Position numbers and translations under genes: made by a program | In this document: positions 8,728-17,085 of the stretch, in pieces | Position numbering within the stretch: position 1 is the first letter of the stretch | How the letters are laid out: each line of letters opens with the position of its first letter | Notes under the pieces: generated by a model | Told to the model about the DNA's origin: nothing | Databases searched by the model: none | What the model saw: only the letters and a program-made list of their open reading frames with translations | NCBI GenBank assembly: GCA_902629495.1 | Contig: CACORA010000001.1 | Location: forward strand, 45,224-109,223 | Direction of reading: 5' to 3' | DNA: 64,000 nucleotides | Source of the DNA: Planctomycetaceae bacterium | Lineage (GTDB): Bacteria > Planctomycetota > Planctomycetia > Pirellulales > UBA1268

Positions 8728-8800
8728 AGCGGGCGACCGGGTTCGAACCGGCGACAACCAGCTTGGGAAGCTAGTGCTCTACCAACTGAGCTACGCCCGC
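8728..8800 (-). tRNA. tRNA-Gly (anticodon CCC)
   Basis: A complete cloverleaf: acceptor GCGGGCG/CGCCCGC, D-stem GCTC/GAGC with loop AGTTGGTA, anticodon stem CTAGC/GCTGG with loop TTCCCAA (anticodon CCC), variable loop TTGTC, and T-arm GCCGG-TTCGAAC-CCGGT. The discriminator base is U, usual for glycine tRNA. CCA is not encoded, which fits the CCA-adding enzyme gene at 27207. A likely promoter sits just upstream (8811-8819). It stands alone, between the DUF1552 operon and a divergent AsmA-like gene. Confidence 0.97.
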
Positions 8801-8810
8801 AGCGAACAAT

Positions 8811-8819
8811 AGTGTAACA
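8811..8819 (-). promoter_or_regulatory. Extended -10 promoter of tRNA-Gly
   Basis: On the minus strand TGTTACACT has the TGn-TACACT form of an extended -10 element and lies 10 bp upstream of the tRNA 5' end, the right distance for a transcript starting a few bases before the tRNA. The best -35-like match, TTGAAA, has a 19-bp spacer, longer than ideal. A very similar element, TGCTACACT, lies upstream of the S1 gene. Confidence 0.45.
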
Positions 8820-8955
8820 CAAGGTTTTCTCACAATTTCAACCAAAAACGTTGACGGCACAATGATCTCATCGCAATGGATGACCGGTCGATACGTGACA
8901 GGTTTGATCCATTCATTGTACGATGGCAACGCAGGTGGCAGGAGAGAGAAGAATC

Positions 8956-10542
8956 ATGGATGCACACAATCAAGACAACACAAACCAAAGGCCTCGTTGG
9001 ATGACAGGGCGGGCCAAGGTTTTCATCGCAGGTGTTCTGCTTGTCATGCTTTGCCTCATGGCAGCCATCCCCTGGTACCTATCCTCACCGAGGATGATGA
9101 CTCGCATTACAAAACGTTTGTTGCCTGAGCTACAAGCATCGGTAACATTTGAGCGGGTTCGTGTCGGTTGGTTTGGTCCCATTCAGCTTGATGGCATTGC
9201 AGTCAAGCCAACTGATGGGACTGATGCACCGCTGCTCATGTCACGCTTGGAAGTGAGCAGTGGATTTGGTTCTATTCTTTGTTCAGGAGGAAACCTTGGC
9301 CAGCTTCGTATTGAGGGCCTCAAGATTGACGTCACTTTTGACAAAAACCGAAATTCAAATCTACAGAATCTTTTTGTGAAGGAGGCTACTCCTGTCGCAA
9401 CGGCTCCGCCCGACAGCAAACCGCGACGTAGCATCATTCGCATGCAGGTGGTTGTCGATGATGCACAGATACAAATTCGTGGCCCATGGGCCAAAGATCC
9501 GTGGACAAGTGATCCCATCGATATTCGAGCAACACTTGGCCCAGCTGACAGCGGACCATACAGCCAATGGAGCGTAGCACCTGTACAACTTCTCAAGCAC
9601 GCGAAACTAAAGCCAAGTGTCGCCTCCGGTGTCTTGGCATATATTGCACCGATTCTCGCTGATGCCACTCGTACAGGTGGCGAGTTTTCACTACGGATCA
9701 ACGGAGCCACGATTCCTGTTGGTGATCCAGCCGAAGGCACACTTGCTGGAGTATTGGCCATGCACACCGTCGAGATTGGTCCTGGCCCCTTGGCTGTCAA
9801 AACACTTCAAGAACTACCACTTGGACTGCCGCCACCACCGGTCATACAGATAGCTGACAATGCCAATGTCGACTTCCGTCTTGGTGATCGCCGTATTTGG
9901 CATACCGGTCTTGAATTTGGAATCCCTCTCAAAAAGCCAGGCATGCGTTTAGATATTCATTCGAGTGGGTCTGTTGGACTTGATGATGATTCGCTTGACT
10001 TGAAACTCGAACTTCCAATTCCGGCAGAATTACCACAGGATCGACCAGTTATTGCGTCACTTGCTGGAAGAAAGATTTCTATTGGTGTGGGTGGAACGCT
10101 TCTTGAACCAAAACTGCAGTTCGATGGCAGCCTTCGGGACACGGCAACCGCTGCACTTTTGGAGGTCATCGAAAGGCTGCGACGCCCGGGTTCAACATCG
10201 CAGAGAAATGATGCAACGGTTCTGCCCCACGGGACACCTCCCGTCGATAAAAACGCCCGTGCTCCAAAAAACGATACTATGGAAGCAGACCCGTCGTCAG
10301 ATGCCAACAAGCAACCACCGTCCCTTGTTGAAAGCCTGAAATCAACATTGCCAGCAGAGGTGTCTGACGATCCCACTGCAGATGCAGTCATTGATCTGGT
10401 CGGCGATGTGTTGAAAGAGGTAGCGAAAAGACGAGCTGAGAAACGTGCGGCGGAAGCTCAAGATGGAAAGATTGACCAGTCTCGTGGACTATTTGGCAGA
10501 CGACCAAAACCTGCCCCCGTCGTTGAAAAAGATGAGAAATAA
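8956..10542 (+). CDS. AsmA-like membrane-anchored protein, hypothetical
   Basis: Start chosen at the ATG at 8956, which has AGGAG 11 bases before it; an in-frame ATG at 8923 has none. The protein (528 residues) opens with a basic segment and one transmembrane helix (about residues 19-41), then LLPELQASVTFERVRVGWFGPIQLDGI and a series of beta-rich repeats such as LRIEGLKIDVTFDK. This resembles AsmA/DUF748-type periplasmic proteins linked to outer-membrane lipid and protein transport. The C-terminal 120 residues are low-complexity and charged (Lys, Glu, Ala, Pro). Exact homology is not certain. It is a single-gene unit with a terminator after it. Confidence 0.6.
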   Translation: MDAHNQDNTNQRPRWMTGRAKVFIAGVLLVMLCLMAAIPWYLSSPRMMTRITKRLLPELQASVTFERVRVGWFGPIQLDGIAVKPTDGTDAPLLMSRLEVSSGFGSILCSGGNLGQLRIEGLKIDVTFDKNRNSNLQNLFVKEATPVATAPPDSKPRRSIIRMQVVVDDAQIQIRGPWAKDPWTSDPIDIRATLGPADSGPYSQWSVAPVQLLKHAKLKPSVASGVLAYIAPILADATRTGGEFSLRINGATIPVGDPAEGTLAGVLAMHTVEIGPGPLAVKTLQELPLGLPPPPVIQIADNANVDFRLGDRRIWHTGLEFGIPLKKPGMRLDIHSSGSVGLDDDSLDLKLELPIPAELPQDRPVIASLAGRKISIGVGGTLLEPKLQFDGSLRDTATAALLEVIERLRRPGSTSQRNDATVLPHGTPPVDKNARAPKNDTMEADPSSDANKQPPSLVESLKSTLPAEVSDDPTADAVIDLVGDVLKEVAKRRAEKRAAEAQDGKIDQSRGLFGRRPKPAPVVEKDEK

Positions 10543-10587
10543 GTTTTTTTGCGTGTCATAAAGCAACACCAGCAGAATGATATAAGA

Positions 10588-10626
10588 AAAAAACCGGACT
10601 TCCTGTTGAGGAAGCCCGGTCTTTTT
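10588..10626. terminator. Bidirectional rho-independent terminator
   Basis: Stem ACCGGACTTCC / GGAAGCCCGGT (10593-10620) with a TGTTGA loop and one mismatch. It is flanked by a run of A (10587-10593) on the left and CTTTTT on the right, so it can end transcription on both strands: the AsmA-like gene from the left and the Cys/His-rich gene (10688-11032) from the right. Confidence 0.9.
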
Positions 10627-10687
10627 GCATGATCTCCAGCCATGTACATCAGGGCTGACCTGACACAGCTGAATGTCTAAAGAATAA

Positions 10688-11032
10688 TTAGGCGGCCTTT
10701 TCCTTCTTCTTATTCTTCTTCTTTGGAGCTGCTGGAGCTTCTGGTGCAGCTTCAGTTGGAGTACCTTCCTCGATGACTGCGCCACCTGAGCAATCACCAC
10801 CGGCACAACCACTCTCGCAACTTGAGCAACTCTCGCAAGCGGCTGCCTGACCATGGCATCGTTGACGACGATGGCAAAGACCACGTCGATTGCAACGATG
10901 AACTCGGCCATGACAGCGAGTACGACCGTGACAGCCATGATGGCCAGCAACAGCAGATGAATCAGCTCCAGTAAGAGCAATCGCAACTACTGCAAAAAAC
11001 AGTGCACATGCAATTCCAAGAAAACGCTTCAT
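10688..11032 (-). CDS. Small Cys/His-rich exported protein
   Basis: A 114-residue protein with a clear signal peptide (MKRFLGIACALFFAVVAIAL, cleavage about residue 25-29). The mature part has a His/Cys/Arg-rich block with repeated CHGR and CHRR units, then a Cys/Ser/Gly block (CESCSSCESGC), then a Pro/Ala segment and a Lys-rich tail. There are about 14 cysteines and 7 histidines in some 60 residues, compatible with metal binding or a disulfide mesh such as the proteinaceous cell wall of planctomycetes. That is inference; I do not recognise a family. GGAGG lies 6 bases before the ATG, a strong site. Confidence 0.7.
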   Translation of the reverse strand: MKRFLGIACALFFAVVAIALTGADSSAVAGHHGCHGRTRCHGRVHRCNRRGLCHRRQRCHGQAAACESCSSCESGCAGGDCSGGAVIEEGTPTEAAPEAPAAPKKKNKKKEKAA

Positions 11033-11341
11033 TATAAACCTCCAGAAAATAGACTAAACGCGATCGCGTCCAAGCAGCCGTCACATCATGAACTCGATTC
11101 GAGACGGCCACCGAACCGCAGAGTCTGAACGATCACTTGATCGAATCAGCAACGCCCAGCTATTTCCCTTCGAACAACCGGCAGCACTGCCCTGCAAGAG
11201 CTGCAGGCTGGCGAAGATAAATCATCTGGGCAATCTAGGCAAAAAGCCTACTTGGTGACTTCTTCGTGTCAAGAAAAATAGGCAATCTACGCCGTTTGCG
11301 CAAAAAGAGCTGTGTTCTTTGTGATTAAAGCCGTTTTTTTG
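11033..11341. other. Intergenic leader of the Cys/His-rich gene
   Basis: No gene seen. It holds a possible minus-strand promoter (11245-11272), a small CCTGCA/TGCAGG hairpin (11191-11207), a TAGGC/GCCTA hairpin (11236-11250) and an imperfect direct repeat of GGCAATCTA...GCAAAAAG beginning at about 11229 and 11280. The leader between promoter and start codon would be over 200 bases, long for a housekeeping gene and compatible with post-transcriptional control. Confidence 0.4.
11245..11272 (-). promoter_or_regulatory. Possible sigma-70 promoter for the Cys/His-rich gene
   Basis: On the minus strand a perfect TTGACA (11272-11267) is followed by 16 bp and TAGGCT (11250-11245). The -10 matches consensus at only three of six bases, so this is a weak call. 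Confidence 0.25.
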
Positions 11342-11995
11342 TTACTCGAGGGTCGTTGGTGGCGAATCTCCTCGAGCTGTCCGCTGTTGTGCACCATTTT
11401 GATTTGGTGCCGTTCCAGACTGCGTCGTCGATGCCAGTTTGAGTCTTCTTTGGAGTTCGGCGGCAACAAGTTGCTGCTTGGTAAGCATGTCCTCCGGATC
11501 CTCGAAATTGAGAAGAAGCGGTGGCATGTCATCAAAGACTCGCATTGCCATTCCCACTACCCGCCACCCTTCTGGATCAAGACGAACCACCCAAACCACG
11601 TTATCAGTCGTCGTAAAGCCATCTGTATCCGTGTCTGTCCACGTTGTCGCAACGTGAACCAGATCTTCTGAATCCCCAACTAATTCACATTCTCGGATTG
11701 AGTACGTTGCAGAGGCAGGAACAGGAGGGGCTACAGAAATCCCCATTTCTTTTGTTTTGGCTGCAGCAACTTTTGTCAGCATTCCTCTAGCAGCACCGTC
11801 ATCCCCTCGCTTAACTGCATCAAGAAAAGCGGCGACAGCTGCTTTTGCTGGCTCAACAGATGTTGATGACACTGGAGCTGGATTTGAACCCCCAGAGCAT
11901 CCAGCTGAGGTGATCATTGCAAACCCCATCACAATCGAAAAAAGTGTTAGTCCTGAACACCCCAATAACCGTCGAGAGATGGGACGACTACTCAT
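11342..11995 (-). CDS. Predicted lipoprotein, unknown function
   Basis: A 217-residue protein with an Arg-rich N-terminus, a hydrophobic core and the lipobox TSAGC (Cys about residue 33). The mature part has an AVAAFLDAVKRGDDGAARGMLT block, which recalls the NTF2-like/DUF4878 lipoprotein fold, followed by a short beta-rich domain with WVVRLDPEGWRVVGM. The C-terminal 40 residues are disordered (Gln, Thr, Ser, Pro). Divergent from the cytochrome gene at 12225 with about 230 bp between them. Confidence 0.6.
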   Translation of the reverse strand: MSSRPISRRLLGCSGLTLFSIVMGFAMITSAGCSGGSNPAPVSSTSVEPAKAAVAAFLDAVKRGDDGAARGMLTKVAAAKTKEMGISVAPPVPASATYSIRECELVGDSEDLVHVATTWTDTDTDGFTTTDNVVWVVRLDPEGWRVVGMAMRVFDDMPPLLLNFEDPEDMLTKQQLVAAELQRRLKLASTTQSGTAPNQNGAQQRTARGDSPPTTLE

Positions 11996-12224
11996 GATTC
12001 ATCCTCTAACTAGTGTTTGATTTGAAGTGAAAAGACGTGATCGTTCATACATGTCTTCACACCCGTTAACGACATTGACTCCGTGCACAAAAGAATTCCA
12101 TCCAACGCGGTTTGGAAACACTCCCATGCATTTCTGGGAGAGTGACGGGCTATCAAACACCGGTCAAGCCGAAAAAGATGAAACTGACTTCGCTGTCTGC
12201 TTGTTGCAGGGTAAGATTAAGAGC

Positions 12225-13199
12225 ATGGTTCGATCACATCCGCGAAAGCCACTGTTACTCTGGGGCATTTTACTGCTTGCCCTTTTTACCTCGCAGACAA
12301 GGGAGGCGAAGCCCCAGTTTGGAAGTCCACGACGACCATCCGTACACAAACGAGCAAAACCCCCCACATCTTGGGCGCCGGGAGTTGAGAATCAGTTTTT
12401 TTCTGACGCTTTTGCTGAACTCGAGGGCCCTCGGCCCGACTTTTCCGCCCTGTCGAACGAGAATGCGTCGATGCCTGAATCGGGGGTGCCGGCGAGTACA
12501 AATGGGTCATCTGTGTCATGGTCCTCCCTCATTTCCCCAGAGGTCCTGGCCGATGAAATCAAGTCAAAGAAACTTGAAATCGACAAGATTGTGAGGCAAA
12601 AGCGCGAGTTTATTGGAGGAGGCTACCGTGACGCGAGAAAAGCATTTTCATCGATCGCCGCTGCCTTCGGAGTTATTTCAGTTTACAACGGCGATGTTCG
12701 ATGGAAGGATTACGCACCAAGAGCGCGTGACCGGTTTGCAGGTGCTGCAACCGAGTGTAGTCAAGGAAATGATGCGAGTTTTGCAGTCGCCACTCAGGCT
12801 GCTGAAGACCTTCAGACTCTCATTAATGGAAGTCGCCTTGAAGGACCAGTGGCAAAGGAAATTCTCTGGCAGAGAATTGCAGCGTTCCAACCTCTCATGT
12901 CAAGACTTGAACAGGCCGAAAAAGGGTTGGCAGAAGTGTCTGCCTCTGAGTCAGCATTCAAGGAAGAACCAGAAAGGCTTCTACACGAATCTGAAATCGT
13001 AGCAATGATTGGCGAATTCATTCAACAACCTGAGTTTGAGTACTTTGATGATGAATCGTATTTGGAGTATGCCGCTGCCATGCGAGACGCAGCTGTCCAG
13101 GTAGCTACGGCGACTCGTGAGGGAGACTTTGCAGCGGCCCAAAAGGCAGTCTCTGCTGTACGTAAGTCATGCAGTGATTGTCATGGAGACTATCGATAG
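12225..13199 (+). CDS. Cytochrome c'-like exported protein
   Basis: The frame opens at 12027, but the ATG at 12225 gives a proper signal peptide (MVRSHPRKPLLLWGILLLALF) and is preferred, giving 324 residues. The C-terminal 130 residues are helical and end in CSDCHGDYR, a CxxCH heme motif at the very C-terminus of a four-helix bundle. That placement is the hallmark of class II cytochromes c (cytochrome c'/c556). The N-terminal 100 residues are low-complexity linker and the middle is helical. It likely carries one heme in the periplasm. It is tail to tail with the ClpP-like gene, 17 bp apart. Confidence 0.75.
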   Translation: MVRSHPRKPLLLWGILLLALFTSQTREAKPQFGSPRRPSVHKRAKPPTSWAPGVENQFFSDAFAELEGPRPDFSALSNENASMPESGVPASTNGSSVSWSSLISPEVLADEIKSKKLEIDKIVRQKREFIGGGYRDARKAFSSIAAAFGVISVYNGDVRWKDYAPRARDRFAGAATECSQGNDASFAVATQAAEDLQTLINGSRLEGPVAKEILWQRIAAFQPLMSRLEQAEKGLAEVSASESAFKEEPERLLHESEIVAMIGEFIQQPEFEYFDDESYLEYAAAMRDAAVQVATATREGDFAAAQKAVSAVRKSCSDCHGDYR

Positions 13200-13216
13200 A
13201 CAATCTCCCCACACAG

Positions 13217-13828
13217 TTATCTTGATGTTGGAACCTTTCTTCGTTCAAGTGACATCATCTCGGCAATGCCTGCTTCAACAAGTTCCTGCCCTCTTACATA
13301 ACGATGGGTTTTTGACCACGTATCAATCTTTGAAAACGGTACTCCAAAAAGTTCTGCAAGGAGATGGTCCATTTCCTGCTCAAGATCTGAAAAGTGTCGA
13401 GACCATTCAGCTGCTTCGTTAATGCCAATATGCTCTTCACTTTGCCATTTCATGGGATGAAAAAGCAGGACACTGTAGGGCGTAACAAACCGCTTCACAC
13501 AGGTTGCAAAGGGCCACAGTGCTGCTGAAGAACACTCTCCAGTCACAATGCCCGTAGCACGAATACCGCGTATTTTGATCAGCGTCGCAATGGACATTGC
13601 AGCATACGGGCTTCCGCCAGGTGAATCGAAATAAATCGTGCACTCACCACCCTGATCAACCCCAAGAATTCGCTCCGTCAAGTCATCCTCACGGTCTGTG
13701 AGATCACCGACTAAGGCAATCTCCACAAGTTCCGGATCTTCCTGATCCTTTTGCTGAGCATTTTTTTGTTCTTTGGTAGATCGCGTCATAGGTTTATGCC
13801 TTCTCATCAACAACCGAGAAATCGGCAT
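13217..13828 (-). CDS. ClpP-like serine peptidase, catalytic Asp changed
   Basis: About 203 residues from the ATG at 13828, which has AAGGGA 8 bases upstream; a frame from 13849 is also open. It shows the ClpP/crotonase-fold pattern: YFDSPGGSPYAAM (the ClpP SPGG loop), GECSSAAL with the second Ser at the nucleophile position, and LLFHPMKW with the catalytic His. By eye alignment to E. coli ClpP, the position of Asp171 holds His (in THRYVRG). Activity may therefore be altered, or another residue may complete the triad. Bacteria often carry such extra ClpP paralogues. No ClpX or trigger-factor gene lies beside it, which supports a paralogue. Confidence 0.75.
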   Translation of the reverse strand: MPISRLLMRRHKPMTRSTKEQKNAQQKDQEDPELVEIALVGDLTDREDDLTERILGVDQGGECTIYFDSPGGSPYAAMSIATLIKIRGIRATGIVTGECSSAALWPFATCVKRFVTPYSVLLFHPMKWQSEEHIGINEAAEWSRHFSDLEQEMDHLLAELFGVPFSKIDTWSKTHRYVRGQELVEAGIAEMMSLERRKVPTSR

Positions 13829-13965
13829 CGTAAGTCCCTTTTCGCCCATTGTCCACGAAAAAGAATGTGACTCGTGGCACGAACTCGGTAATACCCAGCA
13901 GACGACTCCTGCCTATGGTAAAGTTTGTTTTGTCTCAAGAACCATTCTCAGAGGGAAAATCACCG

Positions 13966-14523
13966 ATGCGATTTTTGACGTTTGCACTTCTAGCTGCCTT
14001 TTCTTTTATTCATATCACATGTGCTGCCGAGCAAAACTCATTTACCATAGCTGATGGTAGTTTCTCGCTTGCCGCTCCTGAAGCTTGGCAACAGGTTCAG
14101 CCGCGATCCAGAATAGTTGAAACAGAATTTCAAATTCCTGGTGACGGTGATGCCAAAACTGGACGTCTTACCGTGATGGGTGCTGGTGGGACGGTGTCAG
14201 CAAATATCGATAGATGGCGTGGTCAGTTCACGCAGCCGGACGGCAGTGACACCAAAGATAAGACCTCTGTCAAGTCAATCAAGATGGCTGGTTGCTCAAT
14301 TACCCTTGTGGACATTCCTGGAACATATCGTGATATGCCAGGCGGTCCATTTGCTGGAGGCCAAGCAATCCAACGCCCCAACTATCGAATGTTAGCAGCT
14401 ATCATTGAAACACCTGAGTCTGGCAATTACTTCTTGAAGTTTTACGGACCGGCAGCAACTGTTTCAAAACATGCTGCAGGCTTCCAAAAAATGATTGAAG
14501 GCCTCGTCCCTGCAACAAAGTGA
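13966..14523 (+). CDS. Exported protein of unknown function
   Basis: The frame opens at 13849, but ATG 13966 has GAGGGA nearby and gives a signal peptide (MRFLTFALLAAFSFIHITCA), leaving a 185-residue product. The mature chain carries FTIADGSFSLAAPEAWQQVQP, which resembles the opening of proteins that bind or hold a small beta domain, and TLVDIPGTYRDMPGGPFAGG, a glycine-rich block. I do not recognise the family with certainty. It ends 4 bp before the NTPase gene, so the two are probably cotranscribed. Confidence 0.6.
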   Translation: MRFLTFALLAAFSFIHITCAAEQNSFTIADGSFSLAAPEAWQQVQPRSRIVETEFQIPGDGDAKTGRLTVMGAGGTVSANIDRWRGQFTQPDGSDTKDKTSVKSIKMAGCSITLVDIPGTYRDMPGGPFAGGQAIQRPNYRMLAAIIETPESGNYFLKFYGPAATVSKHAAGFQKMIEGLVPATK

Positions 14524-14527
14524 GAGA

Positions 14528-15991
14528 ATGAAGGTTCAAGAGTTTTTAGAGCACCACGGTATCGCAGGAAATCCTTTTGCTGAGGAAGATGCGCAGAATG
14601 ACACAGTGTTCAAGCGAACGTGTCTTGAAACAACATTTCATCCATCGTGGGACAAGATTTTTGGAGATGCTGCGGAACCGAGTACCTCTATCGTTTTTGG
14701 TGAAAAAGGTGCCGGTAAGACAGCCCTGAAACTACAAATGCAGAGGCAGTACGAGAACCATAATGCAGAGACACGTGATTCTCGCACGTTCGTGGTCTTA
14801 TATGATGATTTCAATCCTTTTCTTGATAAGTTTGTTAGTCGAGTTGGACCATCACGCCCTGTAGAAAAGGTTTTGTCGCAATGGAAACTCTGGGACCACA
14901 TGGATGCCATTTTGGCTCTGAGCGTCTCGCAACTTTCTCAGGAAATCATTGAGGGAGGACGTTCTGCTCACCACCTTCCACCATCAAAAGCAAGGGATAT
15001 GGCTGTGCTCGCAGCCTTATACGATCAGTCAACAACTGCGACCTTTCCAGCTCGGTGGAAAGTCACTCGGCGTCGAGTTCGATACCATGCCTGGAGGGGT
15101 CTGTGGCCCTTTCTTTTGGGCGTTGCTGCAACCGTCTCTCTCGTTGCTGCTATTGGCGTTTCTCTGACACAAGGTTCTACCGATTGGACAGGCAGTTTTT
15201 GGCCATGGTGTGCCCTTGTTGCTGCCTGGATGCCGTGGGGATGGAAGCGTATTCGTAGTTGGTGGAAGGCATGGCGAATTGTTTCCAGCATGCGAACGGG
15301 CAATCGTACTATCAGCCAGTTGACGCGAGCACTTGCCCGTATTCCTGACGTGGATCTGGCTGGACAACCACTACCTCTTTCTGCTCGCAGCGATGATCGA
15401 TACGAACTACTTGAAAAACTGCAGGGTGTGCTCACTGCTTTTGGGTATACGAGTATTGTTGTCATCGTTGACCGACTTGACGAGCCACATCTCATCAATG
15501 GTTCAGCCGAGCGAATGCGACAAGTTCTCTGGCCCATGCTTGATAACAAGTTCCTGAAGTCAACAGGCCTTGGATTCAAGCTGCTTCTACCTGTTGAACT
15601 ATATCGATTTATTGAACGGGAAAACGAACAATTTAATCAGCGAGCTCGGCTCGACAAGCAAAATCTTGTACCTTCTCTGGAATGGTCTGGTGAAACGCTT
15701 TATGACATTGCCTCACAGCGAGTAAAAGCAGCAAGCGTTGGAACGCCACCAGCCACACTGTCGCAACTTTTTGAACCTGAGGTTGATCAACGTCGACTAC
15801 TTGATGGCCTGAGAAGTGTTCGTGTCCCCCGTCATTTATTTAAGTTTCTCTACCGACTACTTGTTGCCCACTGCCATGCTCATACCAATGAGCAGCCGGT
15901 GTACACAATTCCTCTTGAACGATTTGACACAGTCCTCGCCGTCTATCGTCGTGATCAAGAAGCATTCGATCGTGGCCTTGCTCCTCGTTAG
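14528..15991 (+). CDS. P-loop NTPase with an internal membrane hairpin (KAP/ExeA-like)
   Basis: 487 residues from ATG 14528, which lies just after the stop of the exported protein. Walker A is GEKGAGKT (58-65). A hydrophobic VVIVDRLDEP about residue 312-323 looks like Walker B with acidic residues. Between them are two hydrophobic helices (about 192-215 and 220-240) separated by a short turn, which would place the NTPase lobe on one side of the membrane. The N-terminal GNPFAEEDA recalls ExeA/GspA-like proteins, and the inserted membrane helices recall KAP NTPases. KAP proteins have varied roles, some in phage defence. No partner gene supports defence here, so the role is open. Confidence 0.7.
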   Translation: MKVQEFLEHHGIAGNPFAEEDAQNDTVFKRTCLETTFHPSWDKIFGDAAEPSTSIVFGEKGAGKTALKLQMQRQYENHNAETRDSRTFVVLYDDFNPFLDKFVSRVGPSRPVEKVLSQWKLWDHMDAILALSVSQLSQEIIEGGRSAHHLPPSKARDMAVLAALYDQSTTATFPARWKVTRRRVRYHAWRGLWPFLLGVAATVSLVAAIGVSLTQGSTDWTGSFWPWCALVAAWMPWGWKRIRSWWKAWRIVSSMRTGNRTISQLTRALARIPDVDLAGQPLPLSARSDDRYELLEKLQGVLTAFGYTSIVVIVDRLDEPHLINGSAERMRQVLWPMLDNKFLKSTGLGFKLLLPVELYRFIERENEQFNQRARLDKQNLVPSLEWSGETLYDIASQRVKAASVGTPPATLSQLFEPEVDQRRLLDGLRSVRVPRHLFKFLYRLLVAHCHAHTNEQPVYTIPLERFDTVLAVYRRDQEAFDRGLAPR

Positions 15992-16027
15992 TATCGCCTG
16001 ACTATGTGACACTTCCTTTTTTTTGGT

Positions 16028-17032
16028 GTGACAGTGGACGCGGACATTCACTCAATCGTTATTGGTCGTGATGCAATGGCCTGCCGATTTGAGATTGTGT
16101 TCAATGCAGGCGAACATTCTCAAGACACGGAGTCGGCAATCCTCGCTCTCGATACAGTCGATGAGATCGAGAGCAAAATCTCGATTTATCGTGACTCAAG
16201 TGAATTGTCACAAATCAATAAAAAGGCTGCCTCCGGCTGGCAATCGATTTCAAACGAGGTTTTCGATCTGCTCAAACTGTCCCTTGAACTCAGCCTTCGC
16301 ACTCAAGGTGCATTTGACATTGCATCAGGAAGCCTGACGCGAACATGGGGATTTTTGAACCGCCAAGGCCGGACTCCCTCGGCCAAACAGTTGGCCGAAG
16401 CACTTGCTGCATCTGGTTCTCAATGGATCGATCTTGATCGTGAAAAACAGCGGGTTCGTTTCAAAAAACACGGTGTTGAAATCAACCCAGGCGCGATTGG
16501 AAAAGGATGGGCAATTGACCGTGCGCATGATCAACTCCTCACACTAGGTATTCAAAGCTGTCTCCTGCATGGAGGCTCAAGTAGCGTACGAGCCCTTGGG
16601 ACGCATGGCCCTCACGAGCAAGAAGAACAGCCTGGATGGCCCGTTGGGATTCGTCATCCATTACGCTCGTCTGTCCGACTTGCAACCGTGAGGCTGCATA
16701 ATCAGGCACTTGGTACAAGTGGATCAGGAACTCAATTTTATATTGAAAGAGGACAAAAGCTTGGGCACATCATCGATCCAAGGAATGGACGTCCTGCTCA
16801 GGGTGTTTTGTCAGCCACAGTGATTGCACCAACAGCGGCTGAGGCTGATGCCTTGGCAACAGCAGTCTACATTCATGGGCCCGATCATCTTGACTCGCTT
16901 ATGCCACATGGAGGTGATACTGGAGCCATTCTCACCATCCCAGACGACAGCTCAGAGATTCGTTTAATTTTGCACAATATTAGCGAATCTATTATCTCAA
17001 TCGACGAATCACGTGGCATACGGTTAGAATAA
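16028..17032 (+). CDS. apbE: FAD:protein FMN transferase (ApbE family)
   Basis: A 334-residue member of the ApbE family, which moves FMN from FAD onto a Thr of target proteins such as the Na+-translocating NADH dehydrogenase or RNF subunits, or acts in Fe-S metabolism. Seen: an N-terminal MACRFEIVF block, GAFDIASGSLTRTWGF, NPGAIGKGWAID (FAD site), a GGSSSVRALG loop, and HIIDPRNGRPAQG with a following AEADALATA. It opens at a GTG (16028), with another GTG at 16034. No lipoprotein or Tat signal is seen, so it seems cytoplasmic rather than exported. No Na+-NQR or RNF gene is in the window, so the target is unknown. Confidence 0.88.
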   Translation: MTVDADIHSIVIGRDAMACRFEIVFNAGEHSQDTESAILALDTVDEIESKISIYRDSSELSQINKKAASGWQSISNEVFDLLKLSLELSLRTQGAFDIASGSLTRTWGFLNRQGRTPSAKQLAEALAASGSQWIDLDREKQRVRFKKHGVEINPGAIGKGWAIDRAHDQLLTLGIQSCLLHGGSSSVRALGTHGPHEQEEQPGWPVGIRHPLRSSVRLATVRLHNQALGTSGSGTQFYIERGQKLGHIIDPRNGRPAQGVLSATVIAPTAAEADALATAVYIHGPDHLDSLMPHGGDTGAILTIPDDSSEIRLILHNISESIISIDESRGIRLE

Positions 17033-17085
17033 GAACATGTTGAAATTACCCCGTCCTTTTTTCAGTTCACGACGCCCTTGTTGAA

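Noticed and set aside
14528..15991. Phage-defence system around the KAP-like NTPase
   Set aside because: The neighbours are ApbE, DedA and an exported protein; none is a known defence effector, so a defence label would be a guess.
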